A stretch of DNA of 12,560 nt from the NCBI GenBank assembly GCA_046727955.1, contig JBKPDO010000049.1:1-12560 (forward strand). Direction: 5' to 3'. This stretch comes from DASVXQ01 sp046727955. GTDB lineage: Bacteria; Actinomycetota; CALGFH01. This document shows positions 1 through 6,045 of the stretch, piece after piece (position 1 is the stretch's first letter; every line of letters begins with the position of its first letter). Made by a program: the position numbers and the translations under genes. Below the pieces are notes generated by a model that saw nothing but the letters and a program-made list of their open reading frames with translations, searched no databases and had not been told where the DNA came from.

Positions 1-716
1 AGCGTAGCGCTACGCTCCCCCGCCGCCAGCCCGCTGGCGAGCGCGATCACCGCGGCCAGCGCGTAGGCGGCCGCGGCCAGCGCGGCGGCGCGGGCCACGC
101 CCAGCCTGGGGGCGAGCCCGCGTACGCCAGCGGCCCGGTCCGACTCCACGTCGGGCAGCGAGTCCGCCAGGTGGACGGCGATCGCGGCGAGCGCCCCGAT
201 CGGCCAGGCCCACCACAGCACGGCGGGGAAGCGGCCCGCCGCCGCGTAGCCGAACAGCGGCACCAGTGGCAGGGCGATCGCGAAGGGCAGCACGCTGGCC
301 GCTGTGCCCTTGAGCCGCAGGTCGTAGCTCCAGGCGCAGGCCAGCCCGACCACGGCGAGCGCCAGGGTGGCGGGGCCGAGCGCCAGCGCGAAGCCGAGCG
401 AGGCGGCCCCGCTGCCGAGCGCGAGCAGCGTCACGGCGCGGCGCGAGATCGCCCCAGACGGAATGGGCTTGTCGCGTCCGCCGGCGGTGTCGGCCTCGAC
501 GTCGACGGCGTCGTTCAGCGCCCCGGCCGCGTACTGGTTGGTCGCCAGCAGGCCGGCGAGCAGGACCAGGCGGCCAGGCGCCAGGTGGTGCCGGCCGGCG
601 ACCACGCCGAAGGCCAGCCCTACGGCCATCACGGTAAAGCCCGGGGCGGCGTGCAGCAGGGCAAGGTGCGTCGCCGGGTGCCACGGCCCCGCGCGGAAGG
701 GCCGGAGCTGGGTCAG
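1..716 (-). CDS. UbiA-family prenyltransferase, C-terminus beyond the left edge
   Basis: Integral-membrane prenyltransferase that transfers a prenyl chain onto an acceptor; the acceptor cannot be read from sequence. In 238 visible residues both Asp-rich UbiA motifs are present: NDAVDVEAD (residues 68-76) and DSLPDVESD (185-193), which bind Mg-diphosphate in this family. Between them lies RDKPIPSG (81-88), typical of the family, and hydrophobic helices fill the rest. The family is usually about 280-300 residues, so perhaps 50 are missing. There is no ATG or GTG before the first helix. The best start is CTG at 716-714, which overlaps the TGA (715-713) of the upstream gene and follows GGAGAAGG by about 5 nt, suggesting translational coupling. 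An internal GTG-ATG pair near residue 29 would remove part of helix 1. Family assignment is firm; substrate (menaquinone-type or other) is unknown. Confidence 0.85.
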   Translation of the reverse strand, partial: MTQLRPFRAGPWHPATHLALLHAAPGFTVMAVGLAFGVVAGRHHLAPGRLVLLAGLLATNQYAAGALNDAVDVEADTAGGRDKPIPSGAISRRAVTLLALGSGAASLGFALALGPATLALAVVGLACAWSYDLRLKGTAASVLPFAIALPLVPLFGYAAAGRFPAVLWWAWPIGALAAIAVHLADSLPDVESDRAAGVRGLAPRLGVARAAALAAAAYALAAVIALASGLAAGERSAT

Positions 717-979
717 TCGCCCTTCTCCGGGCGGACCACGATGCTCAGGCGCGGGCGGCTGCCGCGGGTCAGCTCCGGGTCCCAGCCCTCCAGTACCAGG
801 GCCTCGCTTTGGCCGTGGCCCTCGCTTTGGCCGTGGCCCTCGCCTTGGCCGTGGCCCTCGCCTTGGCCGTGGCCCTCGCCTTGGCCGTGGCCCTCGCCGC
901 CGCAGTTGCACGCCGAGGCGATCGGCTTCACCTTCCCGCAGCGCTCACACACGAAGAAGCCGTCCTCGATCTCGGCCAC
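713..979 (-). CDS. Small Cys/His-rich protein with a zinc-ribbon-like N-terminus and GEGHGQ repeats
   Basis: 88-residue protein that I do not recognise as a named family. The start is GTG at 979, preceded by GGGAGGA with 5 nt spacing. Residues 8-26 carry C11-x2-C14-x9-C24-x-C26, a plausible zinc-binding knuckle. Residues 28-57 are five hexapeptides (four GEGHGQ, one SEGHGQ), placing one His every six residues. A short non-repetitive tail (58-88), containing WDPEL and ending RPEKGD, follows. There is no signal peptide or membrane segment, so it is probably cytoplasmic. It overlaps the downstream prenyltransferase start by the stop codon, so the two are likely co-transcribed. Metal binding is inferred from the Cys and His spacing only. 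The opposite strand is also open here, but only because of the repeat. Confidence 0.7.
   Translation of the reverse strand: MAEIEDGFFVCERCGKVKPIASACNCGGEGHGQGEGHGQGEGHGQGEGHGQSEGHGQSEALVLEGWDPELTRGSRPRLSIVVRPEKGD
809..898. repeat. 18-bp tandem repeat, five copies, inside the Cys/His-rich gene
   Basis: Five head-to-tail 18-bp units of the form TTGGCCGTGGCCCTCGC(C/T) fill these 90 bases. Copies differ by a C/T at one position (cttt versus cctt), and this change encodes the single SEGHGQ unit. The period is a multiple of three, so gain or loss of units keeps the frame. Near-identity between copies points to recent expansion or ongoing slippage. Confidence 0.95.
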
Positions 980-1062
980 GCCGTCCTCCCGGATGGTCCG
1001 CGAATGTCTGCGTCAAGAGTAGCTGGAGTAGACCGTATCGCCGCAAGGCCGCCACCGGGCCG

Positions 1063-1094
1063 TTGCCGCAAAGCGACCCGAGGCCGGGTAGCAT
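1063..1094 (+). promoter_or_regulatory. Possible promoter for the prenyl transferase operon
   Basis: TTGCCG (1063-1068) and TAGCAT (1089-1094, fitting TANNNT) lie 54 nt before the GTG start. The 20-nt spacer is longer than usual, so the match is weak. It sits in the 168-nt divergent spacer 980-1147, where the leftward gene pair also needs a promoter. A TACTCT on the minus strand near 1017-1022 is a candidate for that one, also weak. Confidence 0.25.
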
Positions 1095-1147
1095 CCTCAC
1101 TTGTCGCCAGAACGATCACGCCATCGCCAGATTGCTGGGGAGCTGCC

Positions 1148-1924
1148 GTGGGCCCAAGTGCGTTGCTGTACCGCCTCTACGAGCGTCGGCTTGCGTCCGA
1201 CCTGCGGCGGCGGGGCGGCCTGCCCCGCCACGTCGGTGTCATCCTGGACGGCAACCGGCGCTGGGCCCGGGAGCTGGGCATGGACACGGTGGCGGGCTAC
1301 CGCCGTGGGGCCGCTCGCATCGACGGCCTCCTCGACTGGAGCCGTGAGCTCGACATTCCCGTGGTGACACTATGGCTGCTCTCCACCGAGAACCTGCTCA
1401 GGCGCCATCCCGCCGAGCTGGCCGGTCTGCTCGAGATCATCGAGGACAAGGTCGGCCAGCTCGTCCGCGACGCCACTCCCGACAGCTATCGGATCGTCCC
1501 CGTCGGCCAGCTCAGCGCACTGCCCGAGCGCACCCGGGCGGCGCTCGAGGCGGCCGAGGACGCCTCTCGCTACCACAGCGGCGGGGTGCTGAACGTGGCG
1601 GTCGGCTACAGCGGGCGCGAGGAGATCGCCGACGCGGTCCAGCGGCTGCTCAGCGAGTACGCGGAGAAGGGGCTGGACACACTGGAGGCGGCCGGCCTGG
1701 TGACCCCGGACGAGATCGCGCGTCACCTGTACACCGCGGGCGTGCCCGACCCGGACCTTATCATCCGCACCTCGGGCGAGACCCGGCTCTCCGGCTTTCT
1801 GCTGTGGCAATCCGCGCACGCGGAGTACTACTTTGCCGATACGTACTGGCCGGACTTCCGCAAGGTCGACTTCCTGCGCGCCCTGCGGTCGTACGCCCAG
1901 CGGCAGCGGCGCTTCGGAAGGTAG
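1148..1924 (+). CDS. Isoprenyl transferase (cis-prenyl diphosphate synthase, UppS/Rv1086 type)
   Basis: Condenses isopentenyl diphosphate with an allylic diphosphate in Z configuration; the short-chain actinobacterial branch makes (Z,E)-farnesyl diphosphate for polyprenyl phosphate synthesis. The 258 residues match normal length. Visible motifs: HVGVILDGNRRWA (28-40) with the catalytic Mg-binding Asp34; LLSTENL (77-83); RTSGE-x-RLSGF (207-217) for diphosphate binding; and SAHAEYYF with Glu226. The STENL and SGFLLWQSAHAEYYF wording is closest to Rv1086-type enzymes rather than long-chain UppS, but chain length cannot be proven by reading. The start is GTG 1148, with GGGGAG 5 nt before it. The frame is open further upstream, but that part is repeat-derived low-complexity sequence. 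First gene of a tight rightward run. Confidence 0.93.
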   Translation: MGPSALLYRLYERRLASDLRRRGGLPRHVGVILDGNRRWARELGMDTVAGYRRGAARIDGLLDWSRELDIPVVTLWLLSTENLLRRHPAELAGLLEIIEDKVGQLVRDATPDSYRIVPVGQLSALPERTRAALEAAEDASRYHSGGVLNVAVGYSGREEIADAVQRLLSEYAEKGLDTLEAAGLVTPDEIARHLYTAGVPDPDLIIRTSGETRLSGFLLWQSAHAEYYFADTYWPDFRKVDFLRALRSYAQRQRRFGR

Positions 1925-1933
1925 GCGGGAACG

Positions 1934-2380
1934 GTGGCACGCAAGGACCGGGAGCGGGCGCGCAAGCGGCACGCGATCGAGCGCGCCCGGCGGGAAGACG
2001 GCTTCGAGCCCAGGCCGCGCGACGAGGAGCCCGACTCCGACAGGAGGCGCCCTGCCTCCAGGCCGCGCGGCGCCCAGCGCGGCCCGTCCACGCTCAAAAA
2101 GCTGCAGATCGGCGACGTCGACCGGCGCGGCCGTGAGTTCAGGCGCAACATGATCCTGCACCCCAGGACCGCTATGTTCGTCTCGCTGGCGGTCATCGCC
2201 GTCGCCATCCTCGGGCTGGTCCGGCCGGGCCTGCAGTGGATCTCGTACCTGGCGTTCGCGCTGGGCTTCCTGGTGTTCGCGGACTCTCGGCCCACCTGGC
2301 TGCAGGCGGGCCTGTGGACCGCGATCGCCACCGTGTGCGCGATCTTCGGCGTCCTGCTGTTCACCTACCAGGTGCTGTAG
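1934..2380 (+). CDS. Small membrane protein with a basic N-terminal tail
   Basis: 148 residues, family not recognised. Residues 1-72 are very rich in Arg, Lys, Asp and Glu with little hydrophobicity, so probably a disordered cytoplasmic tail. Hydrophobic segments at about 81-95, 101-116 and 124-146 indicate two or three membrane helices. The GTG start is 9 nt after the prenyl transferase stop, and its stop lies 5 nt before the start chosen for the peptidase, so the three genes are almost certainly one transcript. Function is unknown. Its position next to a lipid-carrier prenyl transferase is suggestive only. Confidence 0.8.
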   Translation: MARKDRERARKRHAIERARREDGFEPRPRDEEPDSDRRRPASRPRGAQRGPSTLKKLQIGDVDRRGREFRRNMILHPRTAMFVSLAVIAVAILGLVRPGLQWISYLAFALGFLVFADSRPTWLQAGLWTAIATVCAIFGVLLFTYQVL

Positions 2381-2385
2381 CGCCG

Positions 2386-4629
2386 GTGGCCGTGCCGCTG
2401 TCGTTCCCCAGCCAGCACGCCAGGACTCGTGGCTTCACGCTCGGCGAGCCGCGTGGCTTCGCCGTGGCCGCCGACGGCAGCCGGGTCGCGTTCCTGCGCT
2501 CCCTGGCCGGCGACGACCCCCTGAACCGCCTCTGGGTCCTGGACCTTGGTGAGCGGCCCGATGCCCGCGAGCAGCAGGCGGGCCGGATCTTGGGGGGCCG
2601 TGGGGGGAGCTCGCTCCCCCCACATGGATCAAACACTCCGCCGGAGCGAATCGCCGCGGATCCGGTCGTGTTGCTCGGTGGGCTCGCGCTGCTCGGTGGG
2701 CCGGAGCAGCTTCCTGTCGAGGAGCGTGCCCGGCGGGAGCGGGCGCGGGAGCGGGCCGGTGGCATCGTCGCCTACGCCGCGGACCGCGACCTCACCATGG
2801 CGGCGTTCGCGCTCGGTGGCCGCGTGTTCGTCGCCGACCTCGGCCCGGAGGGGGCCGTCCGCGAGGTACCGGCGGCCGGGCCGGCGCTCGACCCGCGGCC
2901 CGACCCGCACGGCCGCCGCGTCGCCTACGTCAGCGGGGGCACCCTCTACGTCGTCGAGCTGGAGGAGGGCGGCCGGACCTCGGACCGGCGCGTGGCCGGC
3001 CCGGCGGAGGGCCCCGGAGCGCTCCTCGGAGAGGTGATCTGGGGACTGCCCGAGTTCATCGCGGCCGAGGAGATGGGCCGCAGCCGCGGGTACTGGTGGG
3101 CGCCCGACGGGCGGCGGATCGCGGTGGCCCGGGTCGACCATCGCGCGGTGCAGCGCTTCCACCTGGCCGACCCCGCCAACCCGGCGGTCGAGCCCGTGAC
3201 CCTGCCCTATCCCGCCGCCGGCACCGCCAACGCCGACGTCCGCCTGTTCGTGGTCGACCTCGAGGGTGCGCTGATCGAGGTCGCCTGGGACCGCGCCGCC
3301 CTCCCCTACCTGGTCGAAGTGGTGTGGAACGAGGAGGGACCGCTTACTCTGCTGGTGCAGTCGCGCCGCCAGCGCAGCACGCGCGTGCTCGTGGCCGACC
3401 CCGAGACCGGCGCGACCAGGGCGGTGGCCACCGCCGACGACGCCGCCTGGCTCGAGATCGTCCCCGGCGTGCCCGCCTGGCTCGCTGGCGGCCGACTGGT
3501 CGGCACCGTCGACGACGCCGCCTGTGACACCCGCCGGCTCACCATCGACGGCCAGCCGTTCACCCCGCCCGGCCTACAGGTGCTCGAGGTGCTGGGCGCC
3601 GGCGGCGACGAGGTGCTGCTGCGCGCGACCGAGGAGCCCTCGGAGATCCACGTCTGGCGCCTGCACGCCGCTGGCGTCCCGACCCTGAGCCGGCTCAGCG
3701 CTGACCGTGGCGTGTACCAGGCCACCACTGGCGGCGGCGTCGTGGTGGTCGCGGGCGCCAGCCTTGAGCGCGACGGCAGCGCCGTCACCGTGCGCCGGGA
3801 CCATCGGCAGGTGGCGAGCATCGCCTCACTGGCGGAGACGCCGTCGTTGCGGCCGCGCGTGACCCTGCTGCGGACAGGAGTGCGCAGGCTGTGCAGCGCG
3901 CTGCTGCTGCCGTCCGAGACCAGCGTGCGCGGCCCGCTGCCGGTGCTGCTCGACCCCTACGGCGGGCCGCACGCCCGCCGCGTGCTCGCGGCGCGCAACG
4001 GCTACCTCATCTCGCAGTGGTTCGCCGATCAGGGCTTCGCCGTGCTGATCACCGACGGCCGCGGCACACCGGGACGCGGCCCGGCCTGGGAGCGGGCGGT
4101 CTACCGCGACCTCGCCGGGCCGCCCCTGGAGGACCAGGTGGAGGCGCTGCACGCGGTGGCGGCCTGCCACCCGGAGCTGGACCTCGGCAAGGTCGCCATC
4201 CGCGGCTGGTCGTTCGGCGGGTACCTGGCTGCGCTTGCGGTGCTGCGCCGGCCCGACGTGTTCCACGCGGCCGTGGCCGGCGCCCCGGTCACCGACTGGC
4301 GCCTGTACGACACCCACTACACCGAGCGCTATCTCGGCGACCCCGGCGCCGACCCGGAGCCCTACCGGCGCAGCTCGCTGCTGGCCGATGCGGCCAGGCT
4401 GGAGCGGCCGCTGCTGCTGATCCACGGCCTGGCCGACGACAACGTGGTCGCCGCCCACACCCTGCGCCTGTCGAGCCTGCTGCTAACCGCCGGCAGGCCC
4501 CATAACGTGCTGCTGCTGCCGGGAGTCACCCACATGACCTCACAGGAGGTCGTCGCCGAGAACCTGCTGCTGCTCCAGCTCGCCTTCCTGCGCGCCGCCC
4601 TTGGCCTGCCAGCCCAGCCGGACCCCTGA
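2386..4629 (+). CDS. S9 family serine peptidase, dipeptidyl peptidase IV type
   Basis: 747-residue prolyl-oligopeptidase-clan enzyme with an N-terminal beta-propeller (about 1-500) and a C-terminal alpha/beta hydrolase domain. The triad reads clearly: Ser609 in GWSFGGY, Asp684 in GLADDNV and His716 in GVTHMT. The DPP IV double glutamate that holds the substrate N-terminus is present as EEMGRSRGYWW (Glu228-Glu229), so removal of N-terminal dipeptides is the likely activity. DPYGGPHARRV (about 523-533) and YTERYLGDP (about 645-653) are also typical of DPP IV. I see no signal peptide or membrane anchor, so it is probably cytoplasmic. The start is GTG 2386 or 2392, neither with a strong ribosome site; the open frame extends upstream but overlaps the membrane gene. 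Residues of roughly 60-115 include a Gly-rich insertion containing a DNA palindrome. Confidence 0.92.
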   Translation: MAVPLSFPSQHARTRGFTLGEPRGFAVAADGSRVAFLRSLAGDDPLNRLWVLDLGERPDAREQQAGRILGGRGGSSLPPHGSNTPPERIAADPVVLLGGLALLGGPEQLPVEERARRERARERAGGIVAYAADRDLTMAAFALGGRVFVADLGPEGAVREVPAAGPALDPRPDPHGRRVAYVSGGTLYVVELEEGGRTSDRRVAGPAEGPGALLGEVIWGLPEFIAAEEMGRSRGYWWAPDGRRIAVARVDHRAVQRFHLADPANPAVEPVTLPYPAAGTANADVRLFVVDLEGALIEVAWDRAALPYLVEVVWNEEGPLTLLVQSRRQRSTRVLVADPETGATRAVATADDAAWLEIVPGVPAWLAGGRLVGTVDDAACDTRRLTIDGQPFTPPGLQVLEVLGAGGDEVLLRATEEPSEIHVWRLHAAGVPTLSRLSADRGVYQATTGGGVVVVAGASLERDGSAVTVRRDHRQVASIASLAETPSLRPRVTLLRTGVRRLCSALLLPSETSVRGPLPVLLDPYGGPHARRVLAARNGYLISQWFADQGFAVLITDGRGTPGRGPAWERAVYRDLAGPPLEDQVEALHAVAACHPELDLGKVAIRGWSFGGYLAALAVLRRPDVFHAAVAGAPVTDWRLYDTHYTERYLGDPGADPEPYRRSSLLADAARLERPLLLIHGLADDNVVAAHTLRLSSLLLTAGRPHNVLLLPGVTHMTSQEVVAENLLLLQLAFLRAALGLPAQPDP
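2600..2623. repeat. GC-rich perfect inverted repeat inside the peptidase gene
   Basis: Arms GTGGGGGGAGC and GCTCCCCCCAC (11 bp each, perfect) are separated by TC. A further GGGGGG run lies just before (2592-2597). The element is read in frame as a Gly/Ser/Pro-rich stretch (LGGRGGSSLPPHGS) with no predicted structural role in the propeller. A few codons later LLGG occurs twice from an 18-bp-period duplication (about 2669-2704). This resembles a mobile palindromic or MITE-like insertion tolerated in frame. Confidence 0.75.
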
Positions 4630-4686
4630 GCTCGAGCGCGACCCATTTTTCCCCATGGCGAGGTTGCGCTCTACGCAGGGGACTGA

Positions 4687-4718
4687 CGAAATGCTTCGCC
4701 GCGCACGTGGGCATTTCG
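4687..4718. other. Inverted repeat 3' of the peptidase gene
   Basis: CGAAATGC (4687-4694) and GCATTTCG (4711-4718) form a perfect 8-bp stem with a 16-nt loop, 57 nt after the peptidase stop. It has no T tract after it on the plus strand, so it may be a transcript-end or stabilising hairpin rather than a standard terminator. The 309-nt spacer 4630-4938 holds this hairpin, the 22-bp tandem repeats and the terminator-like stem at 4841. I see no gene in it. Confidence 0.4.
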
Positions 4719-4750
4719 CACTGGCGGCTCGCTGAAGCTCCGGATGCCAA

Positions 4751-4816
4751 GACGGCGGTTTCTGCAGGGCGAGACGACGGTTTCTGCACGGCGAGACGAC
4801 GGTTTCCGCGAGACCC
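4751..4816. repeat. 22-bp tandem repeat, three copies, in a convergent spacer
   Basis: Units begin at 4751, 4773 and 4795. The core is GACGACGGTTTCTGCACGGC; unit 1 differs by two bases, and unit 3 decays in its last third. It lies between the 3' ends of two convergent genes and does not encode a plausible protein in any frame. It could be a slippage product, a protein-binding array or debris of a mobile repeat. Confidence 0.85.
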
Positions 4817-4840
4817 ACCCACAGGTGATTTCCGAAAGAA

Positions 4841-4872
4841 GGACGGCGCGCAGCCGAAGCCGCGCGCCGTCC
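4841..4872 (-). terminator. Intrinsic-terminator-like hairpin for the LysM-Rpf gene
   Basis: GGACGGCGCGC (4841-4851) pairs perfectly with GCGCGCCGTCC (4862-4872). On the minus strand the loop includes GC-TTCG-GC, a stable UUCG-type tetraloop. The minus-strand sequence after the stem is TTCTTTCGG, a short T-rich stretch. It lies 66 nt past the stop of the leftward hydrolase gene and could also block read-through from the rightward peptidase operon. Confidence 0.65.
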
Positions 4873-4938
4873 GTCCCCACGAAATGGATGCGCTATGTCA
4901 TCCGGAGTGCGCCGCGTGGCAGCGCGATTTGCTCAGTG

Positions 4939-5613
4939 TCAGCGCAGCCCGAGCTTGGAGCTGCACGCCGGCCAGGCTCCCCAGCCCTGCTGCTGCTGCA
5001 GCTGCTGGGCGACGCGGATTTGCTCTTCGCGGCTGGCCTGGTTCGGCATGCCGCTGCCGCCGGCCGCGCGCCAGCTACCGGTCGTGAACTGCAGGCCTCC
5101 GTAGAAGCCGTTGCCGGTGCTGGTGCTCCAGTTGCCGCCCGACTCGCACTGGGCGAGCTGGTCCCAGACACTCCCGCCCGCCACCGAAGAGGACCGGTGT
5201 GAGCTGCTCCGCGAGCTGCCGCTCGAGGTGAAGTGGCTGTGCGCCCGTGAGTAGCTGCGCTGAGTCGGGACCCACTGCCGCACCTGGACAGGCTGCAGCA
5301 CGGGGAGCGGACGATGGGCCAGCTTGGCCCCCTTGGGGGGGATGACCAGGTGCTGGCCCGGGTAGATCAGGTCGGGGTTCTTGATGCTGGCATTGGCGTC
5401 GTAGATGGGCCGCCAGCTCCCCACACCTTGCTTGCCGGCAATTGTCGAGAGGCTGTCGCCGGCCCGCACGACATACACCTTCTTGCCGCCGGTCGAGGCT
5501 GCCGCCGGCAGTGCGAAGGACGAGGTCAGAACGGCACCGCTGAGCACACCCAACGCGCCCAGGTGGGCCGTGCGGGATAAGTAGCGGTGCAGGGGAGCAC
5601 GATAGCGTGCCAA
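4939..5613 (-). CDS. Secreted LysM plus Rpf-like (transglycosylase) cell-wall protein
   Basis: Peptidoglycan-binding and -cleaving protein of the resuscitation-promoting factor group, secreted. With the TTG start at 5613 it has 224 residues. An Arg-rich n-region and hydrophobic core (about 15-39) end in LPAAAS, a signal-peptide cleavage context. LysM lies at about 46-92 (YVVRAGDSLSTIAG ... YPGQHLVIP), then a Ser-rich linker (116-146). The Rpf domain is at about 148-222, with VWDQLAQCESGGNW containing the catalytic Glu157, and CESGGNW Cys156 and WPAC Cys217 as the likely disulfide. TTG is chosen because AGGAGG sits 6 nt before it and the signal peptide then begins normally; the frame is open another 48 codons upstream, but that region is the structured leader. 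It stands alone between a promoter and a terminator. LysM before Rpf is the reverse of Streptomyces RpfA order. Confidence 0.92.
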   Translation of the reverse strand: MARYRAPLHRYLSRTAHLGALGVLSGAVLTSSFALPAAASTGGKKVYVVRAGDSLSTIAGKQGVGSWRPIYDANASIKNPDLIYPGQHLVIPPKGAKLAHRPLPVLQPVQVRQWVPTQRSYSRAHSHFTSSGSSRSSSHRSSSVAGGSVWDQLAQCESGGNWSTSTGNGFYGGLQFTTGSWRAAGGSGMPNQASREEQIRVAQQLQQQQGWGAWPACSSKLGLR

Positions 5614-5630
5614 AAGGAGCCTCCTGTTTG
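5611..5630 (-). promoter_or_regulatory. Hairpin covering the Shine-Dalgarno and TTG start of the LysM-Rpf gene
   Basis: On the minus strand the 20 nt CAAACAGGAGGCTCCTTTTG can fold as CAAA-AGGA paired with TCCT-TTTG, with one bulged C and a GGC triloop. Both the AGGAGG ribosome site and the TTG start codon lie in the stem. Folded RNA should initiate poorly, so an alternative pairing or melting of the stem would be needed for good expression. The pairing is seen; the regulatory meaning is inferred. Confidence 0.5.
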
Positions 5631-5762
5631 CTCGGGGGACATACAAGGCGGACGTGGGAAGGTCCACCCTCCAATGCGCCACCACGCAGCGCACGGGCGG
5701 CGCCATTCGGCGCCTGACCGGAGGTTCGCCGTGGGGGTCGCTAACCCCTCCGGTCATTTCGA
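5614..5762 (-). ncRNA. Structured 5' leader of the LysM-Rpf gene, possible riboswitch
   Basis: If transcription starts near 5762, the leader is about 150 nt. It contains a 9-bp stem GACCGGAGG/CCTCCGGTC (5747-5755 with 5716-5724) enclosing a GGGG-TTAGCGA-CCCC sub-hairpin, then GGCGCC-GAAT-GGCGCC (5699-5714). Actinobacterial rpf-type genes are often preceded by ydaO (c-di-AMP) riboswitches. The GGCGAACC and CGCCGAAT pieces recall that motif, but the CCGACAGCTAACC core is not present, so I do not claim it as ydaO. Confidence 0.4.
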
Positions 5763-5768
5763 GCGTGG

Positions 5769-5798
5769 AGAGTAGCCATGTTGAATCGAAAACGTCAA
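5769..5798 (-). promoter_or_regulatory. Promoter of the LysM-Rpf gene
   Basis: On the minus strand TTGACG (-35, 5798-5793) and TACTCT (-10, 5774-5769) are spaced 18 nt, with TGG just before the -10. The 40 nt upstream of the -35 are unusually A/T-rich for this DNA (TTTATTTTCTAAACC..), like an UP element. It predicts a start near 5762. Confidence 0.6.
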
Positions 5799-5841
5799 GA
5801 CCCTACGAACAATTTGAGGTTTAGAAAATAAAGCACCGTTT

Positions 5842-5856
5842 GTCCGGTTTCCGGAC
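5842..5856. other. Short perfect inverted repeat upstream of the Rpf promoter
   Basis: GTCCGG-TTT-CCGGAC lies about 44 bp upstream of the -35. It could be a regulator site or a small hairpin. The 432-nt region 5614-6045 contains no gene; it holds the leader, the promoter, this repeat and a stem at 5965-5999. Confidence 0.35.
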
Positions 5857-5964
5857 GGCGCGTCCCGGGCTGCACTCTCTGCCGCCCGCCGCCCAATACG
5901 AGCAGCCTGGGACCCCGTCATAGGAGCGAAAAAAGGACGAAATCAGGGCAGGCAAAATCGCGCG

Positions 5965-5999
5965 CCGAGCGCCCGCGGAAATGCCGGCGCAGCGCTCGG
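5965..5999 (-). terminator. Possible terminator hairpin after the oxidoreductase gene
   Basis: CCGAGCGC (5965-5972) pairs with GCGCTCGG (5992-5999) across a 19-nt loop that can pair further. On the minus strand it is followed after 6 nt by ATTTTGCC. It lies 46 nt past the stop of the leftward oxidoreductase. The T tract is short and offset, so this is a moderate candidate. Confidence 0.4.
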
Positions 6000-6045
6000 A
6001 GCTAAGTAGAACTGCATAGGAGCGAAGCCGTCGGTACCGGCCAGA

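Noticed and set aside
1..16. Perfect 16-bp palindrome at the left edge
   Set aside because: It is within UbiA coding sequence and at the window edge, so its context cannot be judged.
171..1347. Long plus-strand open frames across the left end
   Set aside because: They are antisense or off-frame to the UbiA and Cys/His-rich genes and consist of Arg/Ala/Gly/Pro-rich low-complexity sequence without motifs.
5699..5755. Confident call of a ydaO (c-di-AMP) riboswitch
   Set aside because: The context fits, but the conserved CCGACAGCTAACC-type core is not seen; left as a structured leader.
5614..5757. Longer N-terminus of the LysM-Rpf protein
   Set aside because: It would read through the structured leader with no ribosome site, and would put 48 residues before the signal peptide.
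5919..6026. 12-bp direct repeat (CATAGGAGCGAA) at 5919-5930 and 6015-6026
   Set aside because: A match this short is expected by chance in a window of this size.
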